Positions 8,884 through 17,861 of a stretch of DNA of 64,000 nucleotides are shown in pieces. The notes under the pieces were generated by a model, which had not been told where the DNA came from, did not search any database, and worked only from the letters and a program-made list of their open reading frames with translations. This DNA is from Bacteroidales bacterium (GTDB taxonomy: Bacteria > Bacteroidota > Bacteroidia > Bacteroidales > UBA4417), in assembly GCA_016707705.1 (NCBI GenBank), contig JADJHD010000013.1:82374-146373 (forward strand), written 5' to 3'. The stretch's first letter is position 1, and each line of letters opens with the position of its first letter. The translations under genes and the position numbers were made by a program.

Positions 8884-11154
8884 TCAGGAGTAAAGGTGAA
8901 GGTGAAAGTACCGGCTACAGCTGTGCTGATAGCGGCTGGTGACCATGATCCGGTAATTCCTTCGATGGAAGTTCCTGGAAGAGCAGCTGGGGTTGATCCT
9001 ACAGTAAGGTCCTAAAGCTGTGAAGGTCGGGGTTACAGTGGTGTTGATGGTCAGGTGGAGGATGCTGGTTACGCAACCTGTTACTGATGTGTAATCACCG
9101 CTTGCTGTATAGGTGGTTCCGTTTACTGCCCATGTGTAAGTTTCACAGGCTGCTACTGTAGTTTCTACAGTGCTGCTTGGAGTAATGGTCAGGTGAAGAA
9201 CGTTGGTTGAACAACCGTTTACGAAAGTATAATCACCACTTGCAGTGTAGGTAACACCGTTAACTGCCCAGGTATATGAATCACATGCTGATGCAGTGTA
9301 CTCATTGTTTCCGCTAGGTGTGATGGTCAGGTGAAGGATGCTGGTTACGCAACCTGTTACTGATGTGTAATCACCACTTGCTGTGTAGGTGGTTCCGTTA
9401 ACTGCCCATGTGTATGAATCACAAGCTGCTGCGGTATATTCAACTACGCTGCTTGGAGTAATGGTCAGGTGAAGTACGTTGGTAACGCAACCTGCTACAT
9501 AAGTATAATCACCACTTACAGTGTAGGTAACACCGTTTGCTGCCCATGTGTAAGTATCGCAAGCTGCTGCTGTAGTTTCTACAGTGCTGCTTGGGGTAAT
9601 GGTCAGGTGAAGTACGTTGGTGACGCAACCTGCTACTGAAGTGTAATCTCCACTTGCTGTGTAGGTGGTTCCGTTAACTGCCCATGTGTAGGTATCGCAA
9701 GCTGCTACTGTAGTTTCAACAGTGCTGCTTGGAGTGATGGTCAGGTGAAGGATGCTGGTAACGCAACCTGTTACTGAAGTGTAATCGCCACTTGCAGTGT
9801 AGGTGGTTCCGTTAACTGCCCATGTGTAAGTATCGCAAGCTGCTGCTGTAGTTTCTATAGTGCTGCTTGGGGTAATGGTCAGGTGAAGGATGTTGGTAAC
9901 GCAACCTGCTACTGAAGTGTAATCGCCACTTGCAGTGTAGGTGGTTCCGTTAACTGCCCATGTGTAAGTATCGCAAGCTGCTGCTGTAGTTTCTACAGTG
10001 CTGCTTGGAGTAATGGTCAGGAAGAGCCTGTGAGTTACACAACCAACAACGTAATCATAAACGCCACTGGCGGTGTAGGTGGTTCCATTAACTGCCCAAG
10101 TATAAGTATCACATGCATTAGCTTCGTAGGTTGTAATGCTGCTTGGGGTGATGGTCAGGTGAAGAACATTGGTTACACAACCAACAACATAGGTATAATC
10201 ACCGCTTGCAGTGTAGGTAACACCATTGGCAGCCCATGTGTAGGTATCGCATGCTGCTGCTGTAGTTTCTACAGTGCTGGCAGGAGTTTCAGTTACAATT
10301 GCACTTCCGGTCATGTTTACAGTCTGAGCTGGAGTACACCTGGTGCTGGTAACGGTATAGGTACCTGCTGGCCAGTTGCCAAAGCTAAGGGCTGCGCCTG
10401 TTCCGGCGAAAGTAGGATTCTGAGCATTGCCATCCTGGTACAAGGTATAAACAGCGTCAGCATCTGATCCTGAAAGACCTACCTGTACGCCTGCACCACC
10501 CTGGCAGAATGAACCACCACCGGTAACTGCAAATACTGTAGGTACGCAGGAAGGTGCATTCAGAATGAAGGAAGGATTGGTATTGAAACAGGTGGAAGCA
10601 TTCACTACGATTGCTGTATTCAAACAAGCTGCATCATATTCCGAAATCTTTGTAGGATAAGGAACGGTTGTGAAGCAGAAGGTAAGATTAGGAATGGAGC
10701 TGGCGGTCCAGTCGGCTGTATTGGTAAGCCTGATACGGCACAGACGGGTTGGAGCGTTTGGATCCTGTGACATTAAGGTACCACCACCGCATCCCGGAGG
10801 AGCTTTAGCTGCCAGTTTAACAACATTGGCAGTCTGAGTGTAAGTTACACTGCTGGGAACCTGTGCGGCAAGCATGGTTGAACTACCGGCAACAATTGCG
10901 GCAGTTACTGTTCCACCATTATAAACGGTGTTGCTCATCAGCACTCCGGCCTGCACGGTGGCAACCTGAATTTGAGTTGCGTTGTCGAGGTCAAGCAGGT
11001 TAAGATCAAATTCAAAGATCTTAGACGATACCTGTGCCTGTCCGCTGATGGTGTACTGAAAATTTTCAGTCACCTGAGCGCGCAGTCCTGTGAAGGCAAG
11101 TAGCACCAGTAGTAGTGGCAGCGCCTTCAGGAAGAGAGTCATTGATTTTCTCAT
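8884..11154 (-). CDS. N-terminal piece of T9SS protein: cohesin-like domain and nine 46-residue repeats
   Basis: The first 27 residues are a signal peptide (LPLLLVLLAFTGLRAQ). Residues about 30-190 form a single beta-rich domain (FEFDLNLLDLDN, VATVQAGVL, YNGGTVTAAIVAGSS, CRIRLTNTADW, PNLTFCFTTVPYP). This is a recurrent N-terminal module of Bacteroidota surface proteins whose pattern recalls the cohesin/carbohydrate-binding superfamily (inference). A short Ig-like domain (about 205-290) precedes nine tandem 46-residue repeats (290-703). The family-like sequence ends at TPTFTALGPYC (residue 718, bases 9001-9003). The remaining residues are out-of-frame translation caused by a small indel. The intact protein would be about 1250 residues. 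The A/C-rich leader before the ATG has no Shine-Dalgarno sequence, as is usual here. Confidence 0.88.
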   Translation of the reverse strand: MRKSMTLFLKALPLLLVLLAFTGLRAQVTENFQYTISGQAQVSSKIFEFDLNLLDLDNATQIQVATVQAGVLMSNTVYNGGTVTAAIVAGSSTMLAAQVPSSVTYTQTANVVKLAAKAPPGCGGGTLMSQDPNAPTRLCRIRLTNTADWTASSIPNLTFCFTTVPYPTKISEYDAACLNTAIVVNASTCFNTNPSFILNAPSCVPTVFAVTGGGSFCQGGAGVQVGLSGSDADAVYTLYQDGNAQNPTFAGTGAALSFGNWPAGTYTVTSTRCTPAQTVNMTGSAIVTETPASTVETTAAACDTYTWAANGVTYTASGDYTYVVGCVTNVLHLTITPSSITTYEANACDTYTWAVNGTTYTASGVYDYVVGCVTHRLFLTITPSSTVETTAAACDTYTWAVNGTTYTASGDYTSVAGCVTNILHLTITPSSTIETTAAACDTYTWAVNGTTYTASGDYTSVTGCVTSILHLTITPSSTVETTVAACDTYTWAVNGTTYTASGDYTSVAGCVTNVLHLTITPSSTVETTAAACDTYTWAANGVTYTVSGDYTYVAGCVTNVLHLTITPSSVVEYTAAACDSYTWAVNGTTYTASGDYTSVTGCVTSILHLTITPSGNNEYTASACDSYTWAVNGVTYTASGDYTFVNGCSTNVLHLTITPSSTVETTVAACETYTWAVNGTTYTASGDYTSVTGCVTSILHLTINTTVTPTFTALGPYCRINPSCSSRNFHRRNYRIMVTSRYQHSCSRYFHLHLYS
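9046..10287 (-). repeat. Nine tandem 138-bp repeats (46 residues each)
   Basis: Each unit encodes a sequence of the type TPSSTVETTAAACDTYTW followed by an NGTTYTASGDYT segment and a GCVTxxLHLTI end. There are two cysteines per unit (positions about 13 and 37), which probably bond. Units 3, 4, 5 and 9 differ at only a few positions, also at DNA level, so copy number may change by recombination and short-read assembly may have altered it. Confidence 0.92.
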
Positions 11155-11294
11155 GTGTTGAAGTTTAGTGGTTAATTATCAATTATTGTTGGGTTATTGA
11201 CTTACTATTTTATCTGACTAATAACAATCATAAAGGTATTTTGATGTTTTCTAATCAGGATTAAGTTTCAATGAACAGTTTGTTATTTTAAAAG

Positions 11295-11324
11295 ACAGGG
11301 ATTCAGGAAATCCTGAATCCCTGT
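11295..11324 (-). terminator. Terminator after the dockerin-like protein gene
   Basis: ACAGGGATTCAGGA and TCCTGAATCCCTGT form a perfect 14-bp stem with a 2-base loop. On the minus strand it is followed by CTTTTAAAAT. It starts 9 bases after the stop codon. Confidence 0.85.
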
Positions 11325-11332
11325 ATTACTAA

Positions 11333-14300
11333 TTAAAAAGGTAAAACACTAGCTACGAATGCCGCGTTGTTGTTGTCGATTATGTTAAGGTCGGAGGAGT
11401 CAACCAATCCGTCACCGTTCACATCAGTAACAACATAACCTGCAGTAAAGGCTGTTGATTCGTTATCGCAGTCATTCAGGTCAGATGAGTCAACAAGACC
11501 ATCCTGATTTTCATCTCCTGAATAAATGTAAGCCAGAGCACCAACAAGTTTCTGATTATCGCCGAATGCCTGTGAAACACCTGAGGTGAAATCATAGGTA
11601 ATTGTGCTTCCGGAGAATGAAACAGTTGCTGCTGATGCAGTAGTAATACTGTTGCGATGACGGATAACAATGAAGTATGAACTGTTGTATGCAGCTGGGA
11701 TGGTTGCTGTCATCAGACCTGATGTTGATACATTCAGGGCGCTGACTGAGTAAACCAAAGCACCTGCAGCACTGCGAAGTTCAAGAGTTACCTGATCGGC
11801 AATACCTGATGCGAAATGAGCACCAAGCTCATCATAAGCCTGGAACATGGTTCCTGCTACAGGAGCGCCAACTCCTCTGTCAGTTGCAAGTCCTTCGAAC
11901 AATGCAGTTACATTGAGGGTCTTGTTGGAGGAATAAGGAATAGCAAAGCCAGTAACTTCGGCACCACCCTGGAACTGTCCAACCAATAGTGTACTACCGG
12001 TGGTTTTATTAACCCAACGGAGTTCGCCTGTTGATGTATAGGCCGCCATAAATAAATCACCGGTTTCACGGTCAAATTCCATATCCTGAGCATAGTTTGC
12101 TGCAAGGCCTGTAGGTCCCACAACAGTAAAGGCTCCGGTAGCCAGGTCAACAGTTCCGATAACATCAGAAATAAGATCCATAGCATAACAATTGCCTGAA
12201 TTGTCAATTGCCAGGTTTATAAGTAATACATTGGCGGCAGTACTTCCAACTACAGTGGCTGCACCGGTCGACATATTAATTGTATAAAGGCTGGTTTGTG
12301 TGGTAGTACTATTATAAGCAACTGCATACATAATACTGTTTGCAGGATTATATGACAAACCTGACATTCCAACACCCATATCACCAATGGTGGTGCGGGC
12401 GCCCGTAACTGGATCAATACTTACAAAGTCATAGGGAGCTACAGTATTGTAAACAGTACCGTACCATAGTTCATTTGCCCAGGTACCTCCGAACACACCG
12501 TTAAGTGCGGTCTGGTCTACCAGCAAGTTGAGTGATCCCGGATCTGAAAGGTTAAACTTAACAGGTCCGTCGACAGTTCCGTTCTGATAAGCATAAACTT
12601 GCTTATTAAGATCAAGAACTTTCAAAGCTTTTGTTACTGAGTTATTTGACAGATCCTGATCTGATCCAAGTGAAGCAGTAGCAACAAATGAATAATCACC
12701 CAAAGCATTTGTCCATGGATCAAATACTACCTGAGCAGAAGCATTGGTAGCAAGTGCAGTTACGGTCTTTGTTGAACTATATGAACCTGAAGTAATGGTA
12801 ACATTAAATGTTTCAGTATTAGCACCTAAGTTCTTAACAGTTGCAAGCGGACTAACAGTACCCAGTGAAACAACCTCTCCATTATCGATGCTCATAACAG
12901 CAACATCATGTGAAAGGACTTCAATTACCTTTACATTATCTATATAGAGATTATTACCAAACTGACTAGTTGCAGTAAACTTGACTTTATTAGTTCCTGC
13001 TGGCAGGGCCAGATTTTGAGTTGCCCACTGTGCAGCTGTCGGAACAAAACCAGAAGTTGTAGTTCCTCCAGTATTCATAGTACCGGAAGGCCCGCCAGTC
13101 ATAACCAGAAGTGAACTCCAGGTAGCACCGTTATCTGATGATGCAAAAATCTCAAGACCGTCAAGTTCTGCCTCAGAATAGGCCGCATAGGCGAAGTCAA
13201 ATGACAGGGTGGGGTTGGTCATGGCACTAGCGTCCATCTGGAAGCTAATCAGATCAAAAGGAGTAACGGCACTGATGCTATAAAAATTAGCTTCTGCAGA
13301 ACCAGTTCCTGAGCCGTAAGCACTAGCTGTGGATCTAATCCAGGCAGGTGAGCCTGAACTAAGGGACCAGCAAAGTGGTGGGAATACAGCTGAGGCAAAT
13401 GTTTCATTAAATGGAGCAACTGCAGTAGCACATAATGTAACAGCATTTGTACCAGTACCAAGCGAATAGGTTGATCCACTGTATGACCATGCCTTGTAAT
13501 AATACATGGTAGAAGGAGTCAAGCCTGTATGATTGAATGAAGTTGCATTGTTATACTGAAGGACTGTGCCTCCGCCGGGGATAGTACTGCTTGCAGCATA
13601 GGTTGTTCCATCAACAGGAGTTCCAAAAACACCATCAGTGCTGTAAGCAATAAGAACATTATTGCCACTTGGATTCAAAGCCCATGAAAGATTGATCTGG
13701 GTTGTACTTGCCGGAGTTGCGGTAAATGCAGATGGATTTACAGTGGCAGCAGGTGCCTGAACCTGTGCTTCAATTCCGTATTTTAAACCAAAACTGGTTG
13801 CAAGAGCTGTTAAAGTTCCACCAGTTATTGCACCAGTATAGAAGGTATTATCTCTCTGAACATTTTCAACAAAGGTTCCCATGGGATAATATTGTGCAGT
13901 TCCAGCTGTTTGGGCCAGTGCTACATAAAAATCCTCATTGGTAAATGATTGAGCAGAAAGGAAGGAGAAACTCTTAGTTACACCAAGATCTCCAGCAGCT
14001 ATAACATAATCAGCAGACTGAGTCAGAATAGTACCTGCGCTATTCATAAGTACAGCATAAATGGTATTTCCAGTGGTAGCTGCATCAGCAGAGATTACCA
14101 GATTGGCTCCCGGAACTACACCGGTACCATTCATATGAAATTTTGAAGCAAATAATCCAGTGCCCGGATAGGTATATCCGAAACCATCTGGACCGGCAGT
14201 ATTATATGTGTATGAGAAGAGGTTATTATTCACATTCCCGACCATACTGGTGGAATTGTTCGTTGTCCAGGTCTCTCCACTGATTGCATTTGTTGAAGCG

Positions 14301-15280
14301 TAAATATTAACATCTTCATTATTTGCAGGAGTCCAGGCAAAATTCACCTGAGCTACTGAACCTCCTGCCAACGCAGTAACGGTTTGAGTAGAGGTAAATC
14401 TTGTAAATGTATTTGTTGCATCCTTAACTGTAACTGTAACATCAAATGTTGTGGCTGTAGCAGATACGTTTGAAGCCCTAACGGTAATAGGAACAGGTGA
14501 ACCATAAGGTAGTGGCGCCCTTTCCAGTGTATAAATATTAGTAAGGGAAACAATATCGTTAATAGAGTTATTTACAAAAATAGTGGCAGGACGGAAACTG
14601 GATGCTACCAAAGTAGTAGGCAATGCAGTAGCACTTCTCTGTCCATAAAGTCCATTCGTCAAGGCTGTATTGCAGTTAGCAACCAAAGCTGTTGTTCCAG
14701 CGGTGCCTGCATTCGAAAACTCCCAGGCAACATATACACCACCACCTGTGTAGGTAAATGGCGTACCCCCGGCAAACTGCACAACATATGAACCAGCTGC
14801 AATGGGAACTGTCCATGAAGCAATATTGCTGGCCAGTGTAAATCCAGTTGTGGTCCATGCGGCACCAAGATTGTATGTGGCATCAGTGGTATTCATCAAA
14901 TACACCTTGAAAGTTCCACTCTGTGTGGTAGCACCAGCAGTGGCGATTAGGAAACCAATGGCATCAATGGTATATCCTGAAGGAAATCCACTGGCTGCCA
15001 TCTCAGCAGCAGTCACAAGGTATTCGGTACGCTGATACTTGTATGAATTACCGGGAGCGCGTGTGTTTCCTGATGTGGATCCATCCGAAGGAAGTGACCA
15101 CACCTGTAAAACATCAGTATTGTTATTTATAGTTCCATTGATGGTACTAAGCGGGTTATAATACTCGTCCCCTATCTCAGCACCTCCCTGCAAACTGTTT
15201 GGATTATACTTCTGAAGCTTTTGCCCATAACCGGTTCCGATCAGTGACAACGCAAGAAGAAATAGTAACAACTTTTTCAT
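11333..15280 (-). CDS. Large secreted multidomain protein ending in dockerin-like repeats
   Basis: This is a 1315-residue protein with a signal peptide (KKLLLFLLALSLIGTGYG). It has a jelly-roll-like N-terminal region, a CARDB-like domain at about 237-347, a fibronectin type III domain at about 513-612 (PSAFTATPASTTQINLSW, GLTPSTMYYYKAWSY), and a choice-of-anchor J/MAM-like domain at about 617-785 (FNETFASAVFPPLCW, YIDNVKVIEV). A second CARDB-like domain (788-885) and a region of propeller-like repeats (YTINMSTGAATVVG type) follow. The last 65 residues carry two calcium-binding dockerin-like repeats (DENQDGLVDSSDL and DVNGDGLVDSSDL). There is no T9SS C-terminal domain, so surface attachment may rely on the dockerin-like end. 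The next gene downstream on the same strand is the T9SS protein with a cohesin-like N-terminal domain. Its own substrate is unknown. Confidence 0.85.
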   Translation of the reverse strand: MKKLLLFLLALSLIGTGYGQKLQKYNPNSLQGGAEIGDEYYNPLSTINGTINNNTDVLQVWSLPSDGSTSGNTRAPGNSYKYQRTEYLVTAAEMAASGFPSGYTIDAIGFLIATAGATTQSGTFKVYLMNTTDATYNLGAAWTTTGFTLASNIASWTVPIAAGSYVVQFAGGTPFTYTGGGVYVAWEFSNAGTAGTTALVANCNTALTNGLYGQRSATALPTTLVASSFRPATIFVNNSINDIVSLTNIYTLERAPLPYGSPVPITVRASNVSATATTFDVTVTVKDATNTFTRFTSTQTVTALAGGSVAQVNFAWTPANNEDVNIYASTNAISGETWTTNNSTSMVGNVNNNLFSYTYNTAGPDGFGYTYPGTGLFASKFHMNGTGVVPGANLVISADAATTGNTIYAVLMNSAGTILTQSADYVIAAGDLGVTKSFSFLSAQSFTNEDFYVALAQTAGTAQYYPMGTFVENVQRDNTFYTGAITGGTLTALATSFGLKYGIEAQVQAPAATVNPSAFTATPASTTQINLSWALNPSGNNVLIAYSTDGVFGTPVDGTTYAASSTIPGGGTVLQYNNATSFNHTGLTPSTMYYYKAWSYSGSTYSLGTGTNAVTLCATAVAPFNETFASAVFPPLCWSLSSGSPAWIRSTASAYGSGTGSAEANFYSISAVTPFDLISFQMDASAMTNPTLSFDFAYAAYSEAELDGLEIFASSDNGATWSSLLVMTGGPSGTMNTGGTTTSGFVPTAAQWATQNLALPAGTNKVKFTATSQFGNNLYIDNVKVIEVLSHDVAVMSIDNGEVVSLGTVSPLATVKNLGANTETFNVTITSGSYSSTKTVTALATNASAQVVFDPWTNALGDYSFVATASLGSDQDLSNNSVTKALKVLDLNKQVYAYQNGTVDGPVKFNLSDPGSLNLLVDQTALNGVFGGTWANELWYGTVYNTVAPYDFVSIDPVTGARTTIGDMGVGMSGLSYNPANSIMYAVAYNSTTTQTSLYTINMSTGAATVVGSTAANVLLINLAIDNSGNCYAMDLISDVIGTVDLATGAFTVVGPTGLAANYAQDMEFDRETGDLFMAAYTSTGELRWVNKTTGSTLLVGQFQGGAEVTGFAIPYSSNKTLNVTALFEGLATDRGVGAPVAGTMFQAYDELGAHFASGIADQVTLELRSAAGALVYSVSALNVSTSGLMTATIPAAYNSSYFIVIRHRNSITTASAATVSFSGSTITYDFTSGVSQAFGDNQKLVGALAYIYSGDENQDGLVDSSDLNDCDNESTAFTAGYVVTDVNGDGLVDSSDLNIIDNNNAAFVASVLPF

Positions 15281-16227
15281 GTTAGTTGGGTTTAGGTTAA
15301 TATTGATTTACTGCTTGATAAAAGCCATTTGAAGGGTAAACCAAATCAACTACCGTGCGCGAGCTTCGGGTTTGTAATCCGTGAAGTAGATAAATAGTGT
15401 TGTCCAAAATTTTCCTTTTAATTGGTGATGACTGTTTTCTTAAACCAATGCTGAAAAACAAAGTACTGTAGCAGTAATGAGTGGGCAGTCAATTACCTGA
15501 AATGAAAAAGCAAAATGATCGGAAGAAATGCCGGATCATGGTCAGATGATCCATCTTAATTATCGACTTTTCAATTTTCGGTGACTTATGTAATCAAAAG
15601 ATATGCCCTTATTAACATATTGCTGTATTCCAACTAAATACGCACACTATCTCTATGTAATCCTAATAAATTCTGTCCGAAAATGGGAATCAACACTTAA
15701 AACAGCTCCAAAATTGAATAACATCGATACTTTTTCAATACTACCATGCTTTTTTATATGCAACTAACAGCATGTGTTGATAAGATTTAAATAAATATTT
15801 CAATTCCCAGAATCACCCTCTTTAAACAAATCACTGATTTTATGATACTTAATCATATTTCATTTTTTTAATATGAAAATTTCTACCAAATTAACACGCC
15901 GCCTATATGCATTAATAAATCCTAAATAAGATAATCGGGCCGCAATCAGACAATAAAAAATCAAATTTCTGTGCTATTCTTCCCAAAAAAGTACAGCAAC
16001 CAAACCCATATTTTCAATTATTAAATCCCTGAAAATTGGAACCAATTTGCCGGATTCTGTCATTAGGCAACTTTAAGTCATTTATGTTTTTCCCTGGAAT
16101 TGTTCAATCATCGGAAATACCCATTATTTGATTTAAACACGATTCATTCTAAGTCAATCCTTGACTTTTTGAAATGCTGGAAATTTGCTAAACTAATATC
16201 ACTTTACTGCATCCGCTAAATGCTTAG
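15281..16227. other. Gene-free AT-rich region upstream of two divergent genes
   Basis: About 950 bp with no credible coding frame on either strand. It contains a local GC-richer hairpin at 15364-15386 (CTTCGGGTT...AATCCGTGAAG) of the kind seen in REP-like elements, and a 7-bp hairpin at 15533-15552 (GGATCAT/ATGATCC). It must also hold the promoter of the 15280 gene, which I could not place with confidence. Confidence 0.6.
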
Positions 16228-16235
16228 TATCTTTG
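16228..16235 (+). promoter_or_regulatory. -7 promoter box of pdxB (TATCTTTG)
   Basis: TATCTTTG matches the TAnnTTTG consensus and lies 21 bases before the ATG at 16257. The alternative TTG start at 16233 falls inside this box, which argues against it. Confidence 0.7.
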
Positions 16236-16256
16236 AACGCCAAAACACTGCATGTT

Positions 16257-17390
16257 ATGTTGAAAATTATTGCTGATGCAGGAATTCCCTTTCTACAGGG
16301 AGTGCTTGAGCCCTTTGGTTCAATTGAGTATTTGCCCTCATCTGCAATTACTAATGATTCAGTAAAAGATGCCGATGCAATACTCATTCGAACCAGAACG
16401 ACCTGCAACAGTCAGCTTCTGGAAAACTCAAAAGTTAAATATATTGGGACTGCTACCATTGGCTTTGATCATATCGATCAGGCATATTGCCTTGGCAGGG
16501 GAATTGCCTGGACAAACGCAGCAGGGTGCAATGCTGACTCTGTATGCCAGTATGTAATCAATTCTCTGATATTTCTTGAAAACCAACACAACTCTCAATT
16601 GAGCGGTAAAACGCTGGGTATTGTTGGATTGGGCAATGTCGGCAGCAGAGTCAAAGCAGCGATGGAGCTTCTTGGCTTGAAGGTTCTTGTGAATGATCCA
16701 CCCAGGGCTATGACAGAAGGCAATGCAGCATATGTTACATTGGAAAATCTTCTTGCTCAATCAGATATTGTCAGCCTTCATGTGCCTTTGAACAAGGATG
16801 GACAATACAAAACCCATCACTTGATCTCAAAGCAGGAATTATCTAAGTTCAAAAAAGGGGCCATCCTGATCAATACCTCCAGAGGGGAGGTTGTTAGCAA
16901 TCCAGAATTGCTAGAAGCCCTGAAACAAGAAGCAATATCAAATACAATTCTGGATGTTTGGGAAAACGAACCTTACCCTAACAACGAACTGCTTAACCTG
17001 TCAGCAATTTCAACACCGCATATCGCAGGATATTCACTCGATGGTAAAGCAAATGCCACATCCATATTGGTTCAAAACCTTAGCAGACATTTTAACATTC
17101 CACTATCCGACTGGAGAGCAGATTTATCGCAACACCAGTCACCTCTCATAACTATTGAAGGTAAAGGGAAACTGCCGGAACAAATAGCAAAGGAAGCATT
17201 GACTCTAACCTATGATATCTTGTCAGATGATCGCCCTCTGCGTGCCAATCCTGACTTTTTTGAGCAACTCAGGTTTAACTATCCTCTAAGGAGAGATATC
17301 CAAGCCTATACAGTCCAAATAACAAATGGTTCAATTGAGCAAGCTGTTATGCTTGAAAAACTCGGATTTAAAAAAGTCATCTTTGATTAA
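16257..17390 (+). CDS. pdxB: 4-phosphoerythronate dehydrogenase
   Basis: PdxB oxidises 4-phosphoerythronate in the DXP-dependent pathway to pyridoxal phosphate. The 377-residue product is a D-2-hydroxyacid dehydrogenase of the PdxB type. It starts MLKIIADAGIPF and has GTATIGFDHID and AAGCNADSVCQYV in the substrate region, the NAD motif GIVGLGNVGS and the aspartate of VNDPPRA. The catalytic Arg/Glu/His appear in INTSRGEVV, LDVWENEP and STPHIAGYS. The long C-terminal part (DDRPLRANPDFFEQLRFNYPLRRD) is the PdxB dimerisation domain that separates it from SerA. ATG 16257 is chosen over an in-frame TTG at 16233 because the latter overlaps the promoter box. pdxH of the same pathway lies 8.5 kb away. 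Confidence 0.93.
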   Translation: MLKIIADAGIPFLQGVLEPFGSIEYLPSSAITNDSVKDADAILIRTRTTCNSQLLENSKVKYIGTATIGFDHIDQAYCLGRGIAWTNAAGCNADSVCQYVINSLIFLENQHNSQLSGKTLGIVGLGNVGSRVKAAMELLGLKVLVNDPPRAMTEGNAAYVTLENLLAQSDIVSLHVPLNKDGQYKTHHLISKQELSKFKKGAILINTSRGEVVSNPELLEALKQEAISNTILDVWENEPYPNNELLNLSAISTPHIAGYSLDGKANATSILVQNLSRHFNIPLSDWRADLSQHQSPLITIEGKGKLPEQIAKEALTLTYDILSDDRPLRANPDFFEQLRFNYPLRRDIQAYTVQITNGSIEQAVMLEKLGFKKVIFD

Positions 17391-17491
17391 ATCACTTATA
17401 AACAGCCATTAAATAAAGTTCCCCAAGCCTGCCAATCAGATTTTAAGCACTGCCATTTAGCCCCTGCTCCATAACTTTAAAGTTTAGTCTG

Positions 17492-17562
17492 TGCCCGGAA
17501 CAGGACTCGAACCTGCCTATCCGCCTGGGCGGACACTGGTCCCTGAAACCAGCGTGTCGGGC
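17492..17562 (-). pseudogene. Degenerate tRNA-Leu (CAG) copy lacking the D arm
   Basis: On the minus strand the anticodon arm (CTGGT TTCAGGG ACCAG, anticodon CAG), variable arm, T arm (GGTTCGAGTCC) and 3' acceptor TCCGGGC plus A are intact. The 5' side reads GCCC joined directly to GACACGC, so about 17 bases holding the second half of the acceptor strand and the D arm are missing. The variable arm carries the palindrome TCCGCC-CA-GGCGGA. At 71 bases it is probably non-functional. Confidence 0.75.
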
Positions 17563-17650
17563 AATACAGATCAAAAACAACTATTTGATTTTGATGCTTT
17601 GCTTGAGAACAAAAAAAGGTTCCTGCTTTAAACAAGAACCCTTTTTCCAG

Positions 17651-17734
17651 TGCCCAGAACAGGACTCGAACCTGCACAGCCGCAAAGCCACTGGTCCCTG
17701 AAACCAGCGTGTCTACCAATTTCACCATCTGGGC
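17651..17734 (-). tRNA. tRNA-Leu (anticodon CAG)
   Basis: The 84-base minus-strand gene starts GCCCAGATGG and ends TCTGGGC plus discriminator A. The acceptor arms pair fully. It has a D loop with GG (TTGGTAGAC), anticodon stem CTGGT/ACCAG around TTCAGGG, a long class II variable arm and T arm GGTTCGAGTCC. CCA is not encoded. It reads CUG codons. Confidence 0.95.
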
Positions 17735-17761
17735 AGATGGTAATTTTTCTTTGGTGAAGAG

Positions 17762-17824
17762 TGCCCAGGACAAGACTCGAACTTGCTTATCCGCCCAGGC
17801 GGACACCAGCTCTTCAACTGACGT
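17762..17824 (-). pseudogene. Degenerate 3' half of a tRNA-Leu gene
   Basis: The minus strand matches a leucine tRNA from the anticodon arm (CAGTTGAAGAGCTGG, shortened by a base) through a variable arm with the TCCGCC/GGCGGA palindrome to the T arm AAGTTCGAGTCTT and acceptor CCTGGGC plus A. Upstream of about 17824 the sequence is unrelated and the D arm and 5' acceptor strand are absent. The loop would read GAA if taken at face value, but the stem is broken. Confidence 0.75.
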
Positions 17825-17861
17825 TAATGATTGATCAAAGACAAAGCGAAGCTTTGCATTG

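Noticed and set aside
9046..10287. Regular repeats as a CRISPR array
   Set aside because: The 138-bp units are coding, in one frame, and encode clear Ig-like or small disulfide repeats.
10030..10467. Long open frame antisense to the repeat protein
   Set aside because: It is a mirror of the biased codons of the 138-bp repeats. The same holds for other antisense frames over repeat genes, such as 8575-9015 and 42371-42646.
16233..16256. TTG start for pdxB
   Set aside because: It overlaps the TATCTTTG promoter box, and the added residues do not match PdxB.
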